The notes: generated by a model not told the origin, from the letters alone. A stretch of DNA of 64,000 nt from Sphingomonas sp. AOB5 (GCF_029433115.1 NZ_JARNTV010000020.1:1-64000); one strand, 5' to 3'; shown: positions 1 through 8,709, counted from the first letter of the stretch. A program made the numbers and translations.

Positions 1-271
1 CTGTTGGGCTCCGGCGGAGCCGCGCAACGCTTTGCGCTGCAAGAGATCTGCGGTCGCCGCGCGGAGCGCGGCGGCGTTGACCTCCGGCGTCGATCTGGCG
101 GGTGGGCGTCGCTACCCTATGGTCCCGCCGCGGCGTGCCGCAACCCCGGCGTTGCCGGGGTCTTCCACTACGTTGCAGCCCTGCGGGTGCAGCCCGCCTC
201 TGCCGGCGGGACCGTCGGTTCGCTCCTGCCGCCTACCCGCCATTCCGGCGCCGGTTGCGGTGTTTGAAGGA
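1..271. other. Hairpin-rich non-coding leader
   Basis: No convincing gene is seen here; long open frames cross it but lack protein-like composition. The stretch packs perfect short inverted repeats: GGCTCC/GGAGCC at 7-21, GCGCAA/TTGCGC at 22-37, CGCCGCGC/GCGCGGCG at 55-73, ACCCCGGC/GCCGGGGT at 143-161 and CCCGCC/GGCGGG at 193-210. The 193-197 segment can also pair with 183-187, giving mutually exclusive folds. It precedes the small sigma-like gene and may be its leader or part of a structured element that begins outside the window. Confidence 0.5.
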
Positions 272-571
272 GTGAAGAAGATAGGCGTCACGCAGATTGC
301 CGCGCCAGATTTCCCCAAACGCAGCCCTGAGGACGCCTTCGGTGAGGAAGCTGATCCCGCGACGTTGAAGCGGCTGGCGCGCGCGGTGCGCAAGCTGCCC
401 CGGTTGCAGCGTGAAATCTTCCTCGCCGCCCGGCTCGACGACATGGATTATGTCGAGATCGCCGAGCGCACTGGCCTCAGTGTCCGCGAGGTGGAGCGAC
501 ACATTGCAAAGGCGCTGGTGAGCATCGTCCGCCGCATGGACAGGCAACCCGGGCGCTGGTGGCGTCGATGA
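272..571 (+). CDS. Small sigma-70 region 4-like helix-turn-helix protein
   Basis: A 99-residue protein whose C-terminal half resembles sigma factor region 4: the hydrophobic pattern LPRLQREIFLAARLDD is followed by an HTH (EIAERTGLSVREVERHI). No region 2 is present, so it cannot act as a complete sigma factor; it may be a DNA-binding regulator. The GTG start at 272 is chosen because GAAGGA lies directly before it and the open frame upstream is low-complexity hairpin DNA. Proteins of this type are commonly found beside sphingomonad conjugation genes, which fits traA downstream. The target is unknown. Confidence 0.6.
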   Translation: MKKIGVTQIAAPDFPKRSPEDAFGEEADPATLKRLARAVRKLPRLQREIFLAARLDDMDYVEIAERTGLSVREVERHIAKALVSIVRRMDRQPGRWWRR

Positions 572-639
572 CCGCGACCTCGCCGGGGTTTGATCCGGCG
601 AGGTTTGCGCTTGCCCCGCCAAGGGCTAGGAGTGCGATA

Positions 640-1542
640 ATGAAGACCGATCTCGACCATCTTCCCAGCCAGAAGCAACGCGAATTGCAGCACGTAGTGC
701 GTGTGCTGTTCGAGGAGTTCGAGCGCGAGATCGGCTTGGCGACGCAGCCCTGGAAGAAGCGCGGGCGCATCCTCAAGGTCGTTCTCTACGGCAGCTACGC
801 GCGTGGCGACTGGGTCGATGATGCAGTCGGTGGCTACAAGTCCGACTATGATATCCTGGTCGTCGTAAACGACACGAAGCTGACCGATCCCATTGAATAT
901 TGGGGCAAGGCGGACGACCGGCTCATGCGCGACGCTACGATCAACGAAGCCCTAAGCGCGCCGGTCAATTTCATCGTCCACGATCTGGCCGATGTGAACG
1001 ATCAACTCACGCACGGGCGACCATTCTTTGTCGATATCGCGCAGCAAGGGATCGCGCTGTACGAGGCCGAGGGATTTGAGCTGACAACGCCGCGTGTGCT
1101 TCCGCCGGGGGAAGCGCTGGCGGAGGCCGAAACGCATTTCAATCGCTGGTTTTCGAGCGCTTCGGATTTCGTCCGGCTCGCGCAGATGGCCACCAGCGAG
1201 AAGATGGCCAACAAAGCCGCATTCCTGCTGCATCAAGCAGCCGAGCAACTCTACCACTGCACGCTTTTAACGCTGACGCTTTATAGCCCCAAGTCCCACA
1301 GATTGAACTTTCTGAGGTCACACGCAGAGGAGGTCGCAAGCGATCTAATTGCTGCATGGCCCCGCTCCGACAAGGTGAGCCGACGCCGTTTCGAATTTTT
1401 GCGACAAGCCTATGTGAACGCGCGCTACTCGCCGCATTACGAGATCAGCGATGAGGAATTGAACTGGCTCGGCGAGCGCGTCGCCGAGTTGCAGGCGCTG
1501 GTCAAAGCGGTGTGTGAGAAGCGGCTCGCGCCGCGCGACTAA
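640..1542 (+). CDS. Nucleotidyltransferase-HEPN fusion protein
   Basis: A 300-residue two-domain protein. The N-terminal half has the minimal nucleotidyltransferase signature GSYARGD (51-57) followed by the acidic pair D69/D71 in SDYDILVV, which binds metal and nucleotide in this family. The C-terminal half is helical with a HEPN-like R262-x3-H266 motif near the end. Separate MNT and HEPN proteins commonly form toxin-antitoxin pairs in which the transferase modifies the HEPN RNase; here both sit on one chain. The start at 640 is preceded by AGGAG with good spacing. An upstream in-frame ATG at 559 overlaps the sigma-like gene. The role is inferred: self-neutralising RNase, defence or element maintenance. 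Confidence 0.75.
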   Translation: MKTDLDHLPSQKQRELQHVVRVLFEEFEREIGLATQPWKKRGRILKVVLYGSYARGDWVDDAVGGYKSDYDILVVVNDTKLTDPIEYWGKADDRLMRDATINEALSAPVNFIVHDLADVNDQLTHGRPFFVDIAQQGIALYEAEGFELTTPRVLPPGEALAEAETHFNRWFSSASDFVRLAQMATSEKMANKAAFLLHQAAEQLYHCTLLTLTLYSPKSHRLNFLRSHAEEVASDLIAAWPRSDKVSRRRFEFLRQAYVNARYSPHYEISDEELNWLGERVAELQALVKAVCEKRLAPRD

Positions 1543-1563
1543 GCCGCGCGGCGCTCGTATTCA

Positions 1564-2070
1564 TCAGGCAGATTTTGCCGCGCGCGGAGCGCGCTTTGGC
1601 CTATCGGCCGTCGGCTTTGCCGCCGCCGCCTTCGCGGCGCGGCCCTTACTGCCCAGACCGATCTTGTGTGCCATCGCGCGGCGCTGCTCCGAATAGCTTG
1701 CGGCGACCATCGGATAGTCAGCCTTGAGATTATAGCGCTCGCGATACTGCTCGGGGGTGAGGCCATGACCTGATAGATGGCGGCGCAGCGTCTTGTAAGG
1801 CTTGCCATCGATCAGCGAGATGATGTGATCTTTCGAGGCGAGCGACTTACGCACCGTTACGGCTGGCGTATATTCCTGCGCGGGCGCGACATCTTCGCTG
1901 GCATCGGCAGGCGCAGACGTTGCGCCCGCGAGCTCGGTCACCGTCGCGTGCATCGTGCGCAGGAATGCTGGCACGTCTTCGGCCGATACGCGGTTGTTCT
2001 GATTGCCCAGCCAGGCAATCGTAAGCTCAGCGGCGAGCTCGACCGCGTTCAAGGAATTCTCTTCAGACAT
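1564..2070 (-). CDS. MucR/Ros family transcriptional regulator lacking zinc cysteine
   Basis: A 168-residue protein with the Ros/MucR fold around residues 80-145 (DGKPYKTLRRHLSGHGLTPE, then QYRERYNL). In zinc-binding relatives a cysteine lies in the CLEDG segment; here the same place reads SLIDG, so the first zinc ligand is missing. Zinc-free MucR homologues that still bind DNA are known in rhizobia. The tail is Ala/Lys/Pro rich. It is transcribed toward the HEPN gene. It may regulate transfer genes or host surface genes; the target is not visible from sequence. Confidence 0.8.
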   Translation of the reverse strand: MSEENSLNAVELAAELTIAWLGNQNNRVSAEDVPAFLRTMHATVTELAGATSAPADASEDVAPAQEYTPAVTVRKSLASKDHIISLIDGKPYKTLRRHLSGHGLTPEQYRERYNLKADYPMVAASYSEQRRAMAHKIGLGSKGRAAKAAAAKPTADRPKRAPRAAKSA

Positions 2071-2180
2071 TTTCGACCCTTCGGAGTTGATACCAGCGCC
2101 TATGACGCCGTTCGTAGTTGTTTCCCCCCGTTGTTAAGGGCCATGTGCCGCGCAAGTTTCGAAATCAACTGCCGAGATGC

Positions 2181-2528
2181 TTAACCATCGGCAGTTCCGT
2201 TAAATGCACGCTGCCCGCGCCGCCGCCAGAGGATTAGCGTCTGCTCGCGATGCTCGCTCCGCAATGTCGCGGCACTTTCGACCATCAGGCCGAAAATCAC
2301 GGCGCGATCGTCATCGGTAAGATCAACCAACCCTGCTTTGACGACGAGGCCGCCCAACTCAATTAGATGTCGCGTTCGCCCGCGGCGCTTCGCGATCCAA
2401 TCCCTTCGGTCGGTTCGAGCGCGCAACGCTTCAAGGCGATTGCGCGCTGCCGTTGCCCGACGCAGCGCTGCCAGAATGTTCGCCAGCGCTTCCACCAGGC
2501 CGTGCCGTCCGTTGAAAGAAGGCGGCAC
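2181..2528 (-). CDS. traD: Conjugal transfer protein TraD (Ti-type)
   Basis: A small basic protein of up to 115 residues with the TraD pattern: an N-terminal Arg-rich helix (RRATAARNRLEALRARTDRRDW), a middle ELGGLVVKAGL segment and a helical C-terminus. TraD is an accessory protein of the Ti/RP4-like DNA transfer system of unclear biochemistry. It follows traC and overlaps its 3' end in another frame. The start is uncertain: GTG at 2528 gives a 98-nt overlap and GTG at 2495 a 65-nt overlap. Neither has a clear ribosome site, so translation may be coupled to traC. Confidence 0.65.
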   Translation of the reverse strand: MPPSFNGRHGLVEALANILAALRRATAARNRLEALRARTDRRDWIAKRRGRTRHLIELGGLVVKAGLVDLTDDDRAVIFGLMVESAATLRSEHREQTLILWRRRGQRAFNGTADG

Positions 2529-2733
2529 CCCGCTTGCGCCAGCTCTCCTTTGCGTTCGACTCCTTGTTCTCGACGCCAGCCAGCAGAAGGCCGGCCAGTT
2601 GCTCGATTGGCAGCGCGTCGGCGCCGGTCGCGATGACCAGTTCGCCGAGCTGTTGCAGCTTGCGATCTTTGAGGTGTTTGGCCCTGTCTGTCAGCGCCTT
2701 CAGTTCAGCATCGAAATCGCGGGGTTTGCGCAT
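2431..2733 (-). CDS. traC: Conjugal transfer protein TraC (Ti-type)
   Basis: A 100-residue protein with typical TraC sequence: MRKPRDFDAELKALTDRAK, then LQQLGELVIATGADAL and a GAAFFQ segment near residue 78. TraC is an accessory relaxosome/primase-like factor encoded divergently from traA on Ti-type elements. The ATG at 2733 is preceded by GAGGA at the right distance; an upstream in-frame extension of 11 residues is rejected. The divergent traC-traA layout with oriT between them matches Agrobacterium Ti plasmids. Confidence 0.75.
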   Translation of the reverse strand: MRKPRDFDAELKALTDRAKHLKDRKLQQLGELVIATGADALPIEQLAGLLLAGVENKESNAKESWRKRGAAFFQRTARPGGSAGEHSGSAASGNGSAQSP

Positions 2734-2830
2734 GGTGCAGTCCTCAGTTGAGCATTGAGGCCGCACCAGTTATCGAGCCGTTCGATAAGCTGCAATGCGT
2801 TGAAATCATTTGGGACTTCGCAATCCCGAG

Positions 2831-2876
2831 AAAGATTGAATCTTTTGAGGGCGCGCTTATACGTCGTGCCGACGTA
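2831..2876. other. oriT: Origin of transfer (oriT) with nick region, IncQ/Ti type
   Basis: The bottom strand at 2860-2848 reads ATAAGCGCGCCCT, close to the IncQ/RSF1010 nick consensus TAAGTGCG/CCCT and to the Ti plasmid nick region. By analogy, cleavage would fall between 2852 and 2851 on the bottom strand. It is flanked by a perfect inverted repeat TACGTCG-tgc-CGACGTA (2860-2876) and by a second one, AAAGAT/ATCTTT (2831-2845). The location between divergent traC and traA is where Ti plasmids carry oriT. Motif and position are seen; nicking is inferred. Confidence 0.8.
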
Positions 2877-2904
2877 GCTCTTTAGGTGTAATTGGATTGC
2901 CGTC

Positions 2905-5802
2905 ATGGCGATCTACCATTTCTCGGCTAAAGTCATCTCGCGCGCTGACGGTTCGAGCGCGCTGGCCTCCGCAGCGTACCGCTCGGCTTCGCGGCTGCAT
3001 GACCAGCGGCTCGACCGGCATCACGACTTCTCGAACAAGGCAGGCGTCGTTCACGCCGAAGTGATGCTGCCGGATGGCGCCCCCGAGCATCTCTCAGACC
3101 GCGAAAAGCTGTGGAACGAGGTCGAGGCAGCCGAGAAGCGGATCGACGCCCAGCTCGCTCGCGAGATCGAGTTCGCGATCCCGCGCGAGATGACCAAGGA
3201 CCAGGGCATTGAGCTAGCCCGCGAATTCGCGCGCCACGAGTTCGTCGATCGAGGCATGATCGCCGATCTGAACGTGCATTGGGATATCGGCGCCGACGGT
3301 GAGGCCAAGCCGCACGCGCATGTGATGCTGACGATGCGCGAGGTTGGCGACGACGGCTTCGGACAGAAGAATCGCGACTGGAATCGAACGGACCTGCTGG
3401 AGAAATGGCGCGAGCGCTGGAGCGAGCACGTCAACCAGCGGCTCGCTGAAGTCGATATCGATGCACGGATCGATCATCGTCCGCTTGAGGCGCAGGGCAT
3501 CGACCTGGAGCCCCAGCACAAGATCGGCCCTGCGGCGTCGCGCATGGCGGCGAAGGGACTGGAGTCCGAACGGCTCGCCGAGCATCTCGAAATCGCTCGC
3601 GCAAATGGCGACAGGATCATTGCCAATCCGAACATCGGGCTCGACGCCATCACCCACCAGCAGGCAACCTTCACCACGCGGGATCTCGCGCGGTTCATCC
3701 ATCGACATAGCGACGGCAAAGAGCAGTTCGATGAGGCGATGAGCGCCGTCCGGACGTCGCCTGACCTGGTGATCCTGGGCAGAGACGGACTCGGTGAGCA
3801 AAGGTTCACGTCGCGCGAGATGATCGAAACCGAGCAGCGGCTGGAGCGCGCCGCGCTTCGCCTCGCCGACCGCTCGGATCATAGCCTCCCGGCAGCGGCG
3901 ATGGACAGAGCCATTGATGCCGCCGGGAGTGACGGCCTCATTCTCGGGGGGGAGCAGAAGGCCGCTCTTGGCCACATAACCGGCCCTCGCGATCTGGCGA
4001 TAGTCACAGGGTACGCCGGGACCGGCAAATCAGCCATGCTGAGCGTTGCGCGCGATGCATGGAACCTCGCGGGCTACGAGATTCAGGGACTCGCCTTATC
4101 CGGCATCGCCGCCGAGAATCTTGAAAGCGGATCGGGCATCGCCTCACGCACCATCGCATCGATCGAGCTTCAATGGGATCAGGGCCGCAACTTGCTGACC
4201 CCGAACCATGTGCTGGTGGTCGACGAAGCCGGAATGATCGGCACGCGCCAGATGGATCGCGTCATCTCCGAAGCGGAGAAGCGCGGCGCCAAGGTTGTGC
4301 TGGTCGGCGACCCCGAACAGCTCCAGGCGATCGAGGCGGGTGCCGCATTCCGCTCGGTTGCCGAGCGGCATGGCAGCGTCGAGATCACTGAGGTCCGCCG
4401 CCAGCATGAGAACTGGCAGCGCGATGCCACGCGGCATCTTGCGACTGAGCGGACGGGTGAAGCGATCCAGGCTTATCACGAGCATGACGCCGTGCATGCC
4501 GCCTCGACGCGGGACGAGGCTCGCTATGCGCTGATCGATTGCTGGGACCGCGACCGCATCGCCGATCCGGACGCCTCGCGCATCATCCTCACGCATACGC
4601 GCGATGAAGTGCAGGCGTTGAATGTCGCCGCGCGTGATCGGCTCCGGACCGCTGGTGCGCTCGGCGAGGATGTCACCATCGCCACCGAGCGCGGAGCGCG
4701 CGATTTTGCGGCCGGCGACCGGATCATGTTCCTCAAGAACGAGCGCAGCCTCGGCGTGAAGAACGGAACGCTCGGGACCGTGGAGAGCGCCAGCGCGGTG
4801 CGGATGGCGGTGCAGCTCGACGATGGCCGCTCGGTCGCGTTCGACATCAAGGACTATGTCCAGATCGATCACGGCTATGCCGCCACGATCCACAAGGCGC
4901 AGGGCATGACCGTCGATCGAACTTATGTTCTGGCGACGCCGGGGATGGACCGCCATTCGGCCTATGTCGCGTTGTCGCGTCATCGTGACCGCATCGATCT
5001 CCATTATGGGCAGGACGACTTCGCGGATCAGGGCAGACTTGCCCGCACGCTGTCACGCGACCGCGCCAAGGAAATGGCAAGCGACTATGCCCATGAGCCG
5101 GAACGCCAGTTTGCAGAGCGTCGCGGCATCACCTTCCGTGAGCGCGTTGCCGACCTGGTCCGGCAGGTGCCGGAAAAGGTACGGGGCATGTTCGAGGGAC
5201 TGCGGCTCCCGGTTGCGCGACCGATGGAGGCAGCCAGATCGGCCGACAACGAAGCGCGTCAGCGACGCAGAAATATCGTTCGGCGGCATGCCCGCGCGGT
5301 CGTCAACATCTTCGAGAGATTCGATAAGGGACGTCCCATCGACGCCGGCCAGGTGCAGGAAATCCGCGAAGCGCGCAAAGACCTGAACGCGCTACGCGAG
5401 CACGCCTCCACGGACCTTGAGACTGCCTACAAGAAGGACCCGTCGCTCGCCGGGGAAGCCGCCGGTGGCAACTTTACACGCGCGATGCGGGCAATACAGC
5501 TTGAAGCCGAGATCCGCACAAATCCGACGCTGCGTGCTGACCGGTTCGTAGAGCGCTGGACCAGCCTCAGCGGTCAGGCCGATCGTGCTTATGTGACGGG
5601 CGACATTGCGGGCCGTAAATCAGCGCAAAACGAGATGGCCGGGATGGCAAAGAGCCTCGAACGCGATCCGCAGCTGGAATCGCTTCTCGCCGCGCGGAAG
5701 GTCGAGCTGGGCATCTCCATCGACACTGGGCGCAGGCTCGGCGCAGAACTTGCCTTCAATTACGGGATCAATTTCGACCGCGGGCGGGGCCTTAGCCGTT
5801 GA
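2905..5802 (+). CDS. traA: Ti-type conjugative relaxase-helicase TraA
   Basis: A full-length 965-residue MobQ/TraA relaxase. The N-terminal MobA/MobL domain has candidate catalytic Tyr25 and the metal-binding histidines H125, H137 and H139 (PHAHVML). A RecD/TraI-like helicase follows: Walker A GYAGTGKS (370-377), Walker B VVDEAG (439-444), GDPEQLQAI, and the UvrD-C segment TIHKAQGMT with YVALSRHRD. The C-terminal 200 residues are a charged helical tail. TraA nicks oriT, binds the 5' end covalently and unwinds the transferred strand. It lies 28 nt after the oriT hairpin. No type IV secretion genes are in the window, so mating-pore genes must lie upstream or be supplied in trans. Confidence 0.93.
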   Translation: MAIYHFSAKVISRADGSSALASAAYRSASRLHDQRLDRHHDFSNKAGVVHAEVMLPDGAPEHLSDREKLWNEVEAAEKRIDAQLAREIEFAIPREMTKDQGIELAREFARHEFVDRGMIADLNVHWDIGADGEAKPHAHVMLTMREVGDDGFGQKNRDWNRTDLLEKWRERWSEHVNQRLAEVDIDARIDHRPLEAQGIDLEPQHKIGPAASRMAAKGLESERLAEHLEIARANGDRIIANPNIGLDAITHQQATFTTRDLARFIHRHSDGKEQFDEAMSAVRTSPDLVILGRDGLGEQRFTSREMIETEQRLERAALRLADRSDHSLPAAAMDRAIDAAGSDGLILGGEQKAALGHITGPRDLAIVTGYAGTGKSAMLSVARDAWNLAGYEIQGLALSGIAAENLESGSGIASRTIASIELQWDQGRNLLTPNHVLVVDEAGMIGTRQMDRVISEAEKRGAKVVLVGDPEQLQAIEAGAAFRSVAERHGSVEITEVRRQHENWQRDATRHLATERTGEAIQAYHEHDAVHAASTRDEARYALIDCWDRDRIADPDASRIILTHTRDEVQALNVAARDRLRTAGALGEDVTIATERGARDFAAGDRIMFLKNERSLGVKNGTLGTVESASAVRMAVQLDDGRSVAFDIKDYVQIDHGYAATIHKAQGMTVDRTYVLATPGMDRHSAYVALSRHRDRIDLHYGQDDFADQGRLARTLSRDRAKEMASDYAHEPERQFAERRGITFRERVADLVRQVPEKVRGMFEGLRLPVARPMEAARSADNEARQRRRNIVRRHARAVVNIFERFDKGRPIDAGQVQEIREARKDLNALREHASTDLETAYKKDPSLAGEAAGGNFTRAMRAIQLEAEIRTNPTLRADRFVERWTSLSGQADRAYVTGDIAGRKSAQNEMAGMAKSLERDPQLESLLAARKVELGISIDTGRRLGAELAFNYGINFDRGRGLSR

Positions 5803-6000
5803 AGCGACGATAGTCTCCGTCGTGCCCCAAATCGGTTGTTGAGCGCATTCCGAACTCATCCGACTAGGTTTCCCCATTCCATTCGCCAATACGACCACGA
5901 CGATTGGAACAGCACGCTCTGCGGCTTATCGCCGACTGCTATCGCTCGATGCTGACTGCTACGTCGGCGAAAGCAGCCATAGTGTGGTAACCACCCGCAC

Positions 6001-7308
6001 ATGACTGCCGAACAAATTATCACCCTGCTGGTCCTGGCAGCCGTCGTCGCAGCGCTCATCTGGGACAAGGTCCGCGCTGACGTCGTTGCACTGGCAGGTG
6101 CCGCGGTCCTGCTGATCAGCGGGGCAGTCCGACCCAGCGAAGTCCAGGGCGCCTTTGGGAGCCCGGCGATCGTCACGCTCGCCTCTCTATTCGTGATCGC
6201 GCACGCGATGGAACTCTCGGGGTTGCTCGACCTTCTGATTCGTCGTGCCGTCCTGGTCTGCCGGCGAACCGGGGCGGCCGGACTTTGGGTGCTGATCGGC
6301 TTGTGCGGCGGCGCCTCTTCCTTCCTCAACAACACGCCCATCGTGGTGCTGTCGGCCCCGGTCGTGCGCGATGTCGCGACCTCGCTGAAACTCGACCCCA
6401 AGCAGTTCCTGATGCCGCTTTCCTATGTCGCCGTTCTCGGAGGGTGCTGCACCTTGATCGGAACCTCAACCAACCTCCTTGTCGACGACATGGCGAGATC
6501 CTCGGGGCAGCCGCCGTTTGGAATCTTTGAAATCACGCCGGTCGGCCTGATCGTGGCGCTCGCGGGCGGGCTCTATCTGCTTGTTTTCGCGCGTCTGCTG
6601 AAGGGGCAAACCGAGCCCAGCCCCCAGCGATCAATCCAACATCATGTTACCCACCTGGATGTTGCCGGTGATTCGGTGGGCGATGCGACTGACTTTGCGG
6701 TGGAGCGTCCGTTGGCTCCGTTCAAGGCGGTGGCCTCGGTGCTCGTGTTCTTGGGCGTCGTCACCCTTGCCGCGTTCAATGTCGCGCCGATCGCCGCCGC
6801 CGCTTTTGCCGGAGCCGTGCTCCTCATTCTCATCCGTGTTATCCGGCCCGAGGAAGCCTATGGCGGCCTTCGGCCCGAAATCCTTATGCTCATAGCCGGC
6901 ATGGTCGTGCTCGGCATCGCGCTCGAACAAACCGGTCTCGCGGCCGCGGCGACCGACCGGCTGATCGGGTCGGTCGGGGGCTTCGGGCCGCTTGTCGCCC
7001 TTGTCCTTCTTTACGGTGCGACCATGCTGCTCACCGAACTTCTATCCAACGCGACGGTGGCGGTGCTGGTGACTCCCGTTGCAGTGGCGCTTGCCGAAAG
7101 CCTCGGCGTGAGCCCACGGCCGTTTCTGGTCGCCGTCATGGTTGCGGGAAGTGCCGCTTTCGCAACGCCTTTCGGCTACCAGACCAATGTCCTGGTCTAT
7201 CAAATGGGGGGGTATCGCTACCTCGACTTCGTCAAGATCGGGCTCCCGCTGAACATCATCACCTGGATCGTCGCCGTCGCGACCATCCCCTGGTTCTTCC
7301 CGTTCTAG
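6001..7308 (+). CDS. SLC13/DASS-type membrane permease, short form
   Basis: A 435-residue polytopic protein with about ten to twelve membrane segments in two halves. Each half carries a family hallmark: NNTPIVVLSAP with GTSTNLLVDD in the first, and SNATVAVLVTPVAVAL with FATPFGYQTN in the second. SLC13 permeases move anions such as dicarboxylates, sulfate or phosphate with sodium or protons. Many bacterial relatives of about 590 residues carry two cytoplasmic TrkA-C domains between the halves; here only a short linker of about 45 residues (near 200-245) remains. A short inverted repeat GTGGT-a-ACCAC (5984-5994) sits just before the start. The ribosome site is weak, so the start is moderately certain. 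The substrate cannot be told. Confidence 0.8.
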   Translation: MTAEQIITLLVLAAVVAALIWDKVRADVVALAGAAVLLISGAVRPSEVQGAFGSPAIVTLASLFVIAHAMELSGLLDLLIRRAVLVCRRTGAAGLWVLIGLCGGASSFLNNTPIVVLSAPVVRDVATSLKLDPKQFLMPLSYVAVLGGCCTLIGTSTNLLVDDMARSSGQPPFGIFEITPVGLIVALAGGLYLLVFARLLKGQTEPSPQRSIQHHVTHLDVAGDSVGDATDFAVERPLAPFKAVASVLVFLGVVTLAAFNVAPIAAAAFAGAVLLILIRVIRPEEAYGGLRPEILMLIAGMVVLGIALEQTGLAAAATDRLIGSVGGFGPLVALVLLYGATMLLTELLSNATVAVLVTPVAVALAESLGVSPRPFLVAVMVAGSAAFATPFGYQTNVLVYQMGGYRYLDFVKIGLPLNIITWIVAVATIPWFFPF

Positions 7309-7329
7309 CGCAAACCGTAGCCGCCGGCT

Positions 7330-8709
7330 TCACGCCGGGATCGGAACAGCCATTAGTGCCTTGGTAAAGCGTTTGCGCCACCAGATCACGTCCTCGTCGC
7401 GGACATTCTCGAACATCGGCCGCCACCGCGCGATCCGCTCCTCGCGCGACATCGCCAGCGCCCGCTCGATCGCGTCGGCGATGTCGTCGGGACTGTACGG
7501 ATTGACCAAGAGTGCGTTGCCGAGCTGCGCGGCCGCACCGGCGAACTGCGAGAGGATAAGCACCCCGGGGTCCTCGGGGTCCTGAGCCGCGACATATTCC
7601 TTGGCGACGAGATTCATCCCGTCACGGAGCGGGGTGACGAGGCCGATCCGGGCGGCGCGATAGACGCCGGCGAGCATGTCGCGCGAAAAGCCCTGATTGA
7701 CGTAGCGCAGCGGCACCCAATCGATATCGGCAAAGGCGCCGTTAATCCGTCCCGACAGCGCATCGAGCTGTGCGCGGATGTCCTGATAGCTCTGCACCTG
7801 CGCCCGGGAAGGCGGGGCGATCTGTAGCAGATAGACGTTGGAATGGGCGTCGGGATGGGTCTCGAGATAGCGCTGATAGCCATTGAAGTGCTCCTCCAAC
7901 CCCTTGGAATAGTCGAGCCGGTCGACCCCAACGATCAGGCTGCGCCCGATCGAACTTTCGACCATCCGGGCATGCGTCGTCCTCGCCTGTGAGCTGCCGG
8001 CGCTGGCGACGAACTCCTTCGCATCGATCCCGATCGGGCAGGCGATAGCGCGGATCGTTCGCCCGCCAACGGTGATGTGTTCATTCTTGCCGATTGATCC
8101 GCCCATCTCGCTGATAACATAATCGTGAAAGGTCTCGAGCCACTCGTCGGACTGGAATCCGATAACGTCATAGGCGAACAGCGCCTCCACCAACCGGCGA
8201 TGTTCAGGCAGCGCCGTGAGCAGCCGCGTCGGCGGCCACGGGATATGGAGGAAGAAGCCGATCCGGTTGGTCAGCCCGCGCTGGCGGAGCACCCAGCCGA
8301 GCGGGATCATATGATAGTCGTGCACCCAGATCAGATCATCAGGCTGGATGTGCGGTCCGATGACGTCGCCGAACACGCGATTGACCCGCTCATAGCCGCC
8401 CTGAAAATCGCGTTCGAATTCGGTCAGCCCGAGCCGGTAGTGGAATAAAGGCCACAAGGTGCGGTTGGCATAGCCATCATAATATTCCTCGACATCCTGT
8501 TCGGGCAGATCGATCGTAGCCGAGGTGACGCCGTCATAGGTCTCGAACTTGAGCTCGCCCGTCTCGCCCGTGTCCCCCGACCAGCCGAACCAGATTCCGT
8601 CCGCCTCGCGCAGCGCCGCGGTCAGCGCGACGGCTAGCCCGCCCTGCGCGCCGGGCTGGTCGGCGGTCGGCGCGGAGACGCGGTTCGAGATGACGATGAG
8701 CCTGCTCAT
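7330..8709 (-). CDS. otsA: Trehalose-6-phosphate synthase OtsA
   Basis: A 459-residue GT20 enzyme that makes trehalose-6-phosphate from UDP-glucose and glucose-6-phosphate. Recognisable stretches are the N-terminal SRLIVISNRVSAP, the acceptor loop WVHDYHMIPLG, HIPWPP, VDRLDYSKGLEEH and the C-terminal TPLRDGMNLVAKEYVAAQ, all in family order and at full length. It is the last gene of the operon otsB-GH15-otsA on the minus strand and overlaps the GH15 stop by 4 nt (ATGA). The start at 8709 is chosen over an upstream frame extension inside the GH15 gene. Trehalose is a compatible solute, and the module matches the osmotic theme of the region. Confidence 0.95.
   Translation of the reverse strand: MSRLIVISNRVSAPTADQPGAQGGLAVALTAALREADGIWFGWSGDTGETGELKFETYDGVTSATIDLPEQDVEEYYDGYANRTLWPLFHYRLGLTEFERDFQGGYERVNRVFGDVIGPHIQPDDLIWVHDYHMIPLGWVLRQRGLTNRIGFFLHIPWPPTRLLTALPEHRRLVEALFAYDVIGFQSDEWLETFHDYVISEMGGSIGKNEHITVGGRTIRAIACPIGIDAKEFVASAGSSQARTTHARMVESSIGRSLIVGVDRLDYSKGLEEHFNGYQRYLETHPDAHSNVYLLQIAPPSRAQVQSYQDIRAQLDALSGRINGAFADIDWVPLRYVNQGFSRDMLAGVYRAARIGLVTPLRDGMNLVAKEYVAAQDPEDPGVLILSQFAGAAAQLGNALLVNPYSPDDIADAIERALAMSREERIARWRPMFENVRDEDVIWWRKRFTKALMAVPIPA

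Noticed and set aside
5803-6000. Search for a second att site or integrase between traA and the SLC13 gene
   Set aside because: No copy of the tRNA-Ser 3' end and no recombinase fragment was found; the 198 nt appear to be plain intergenic DNA.
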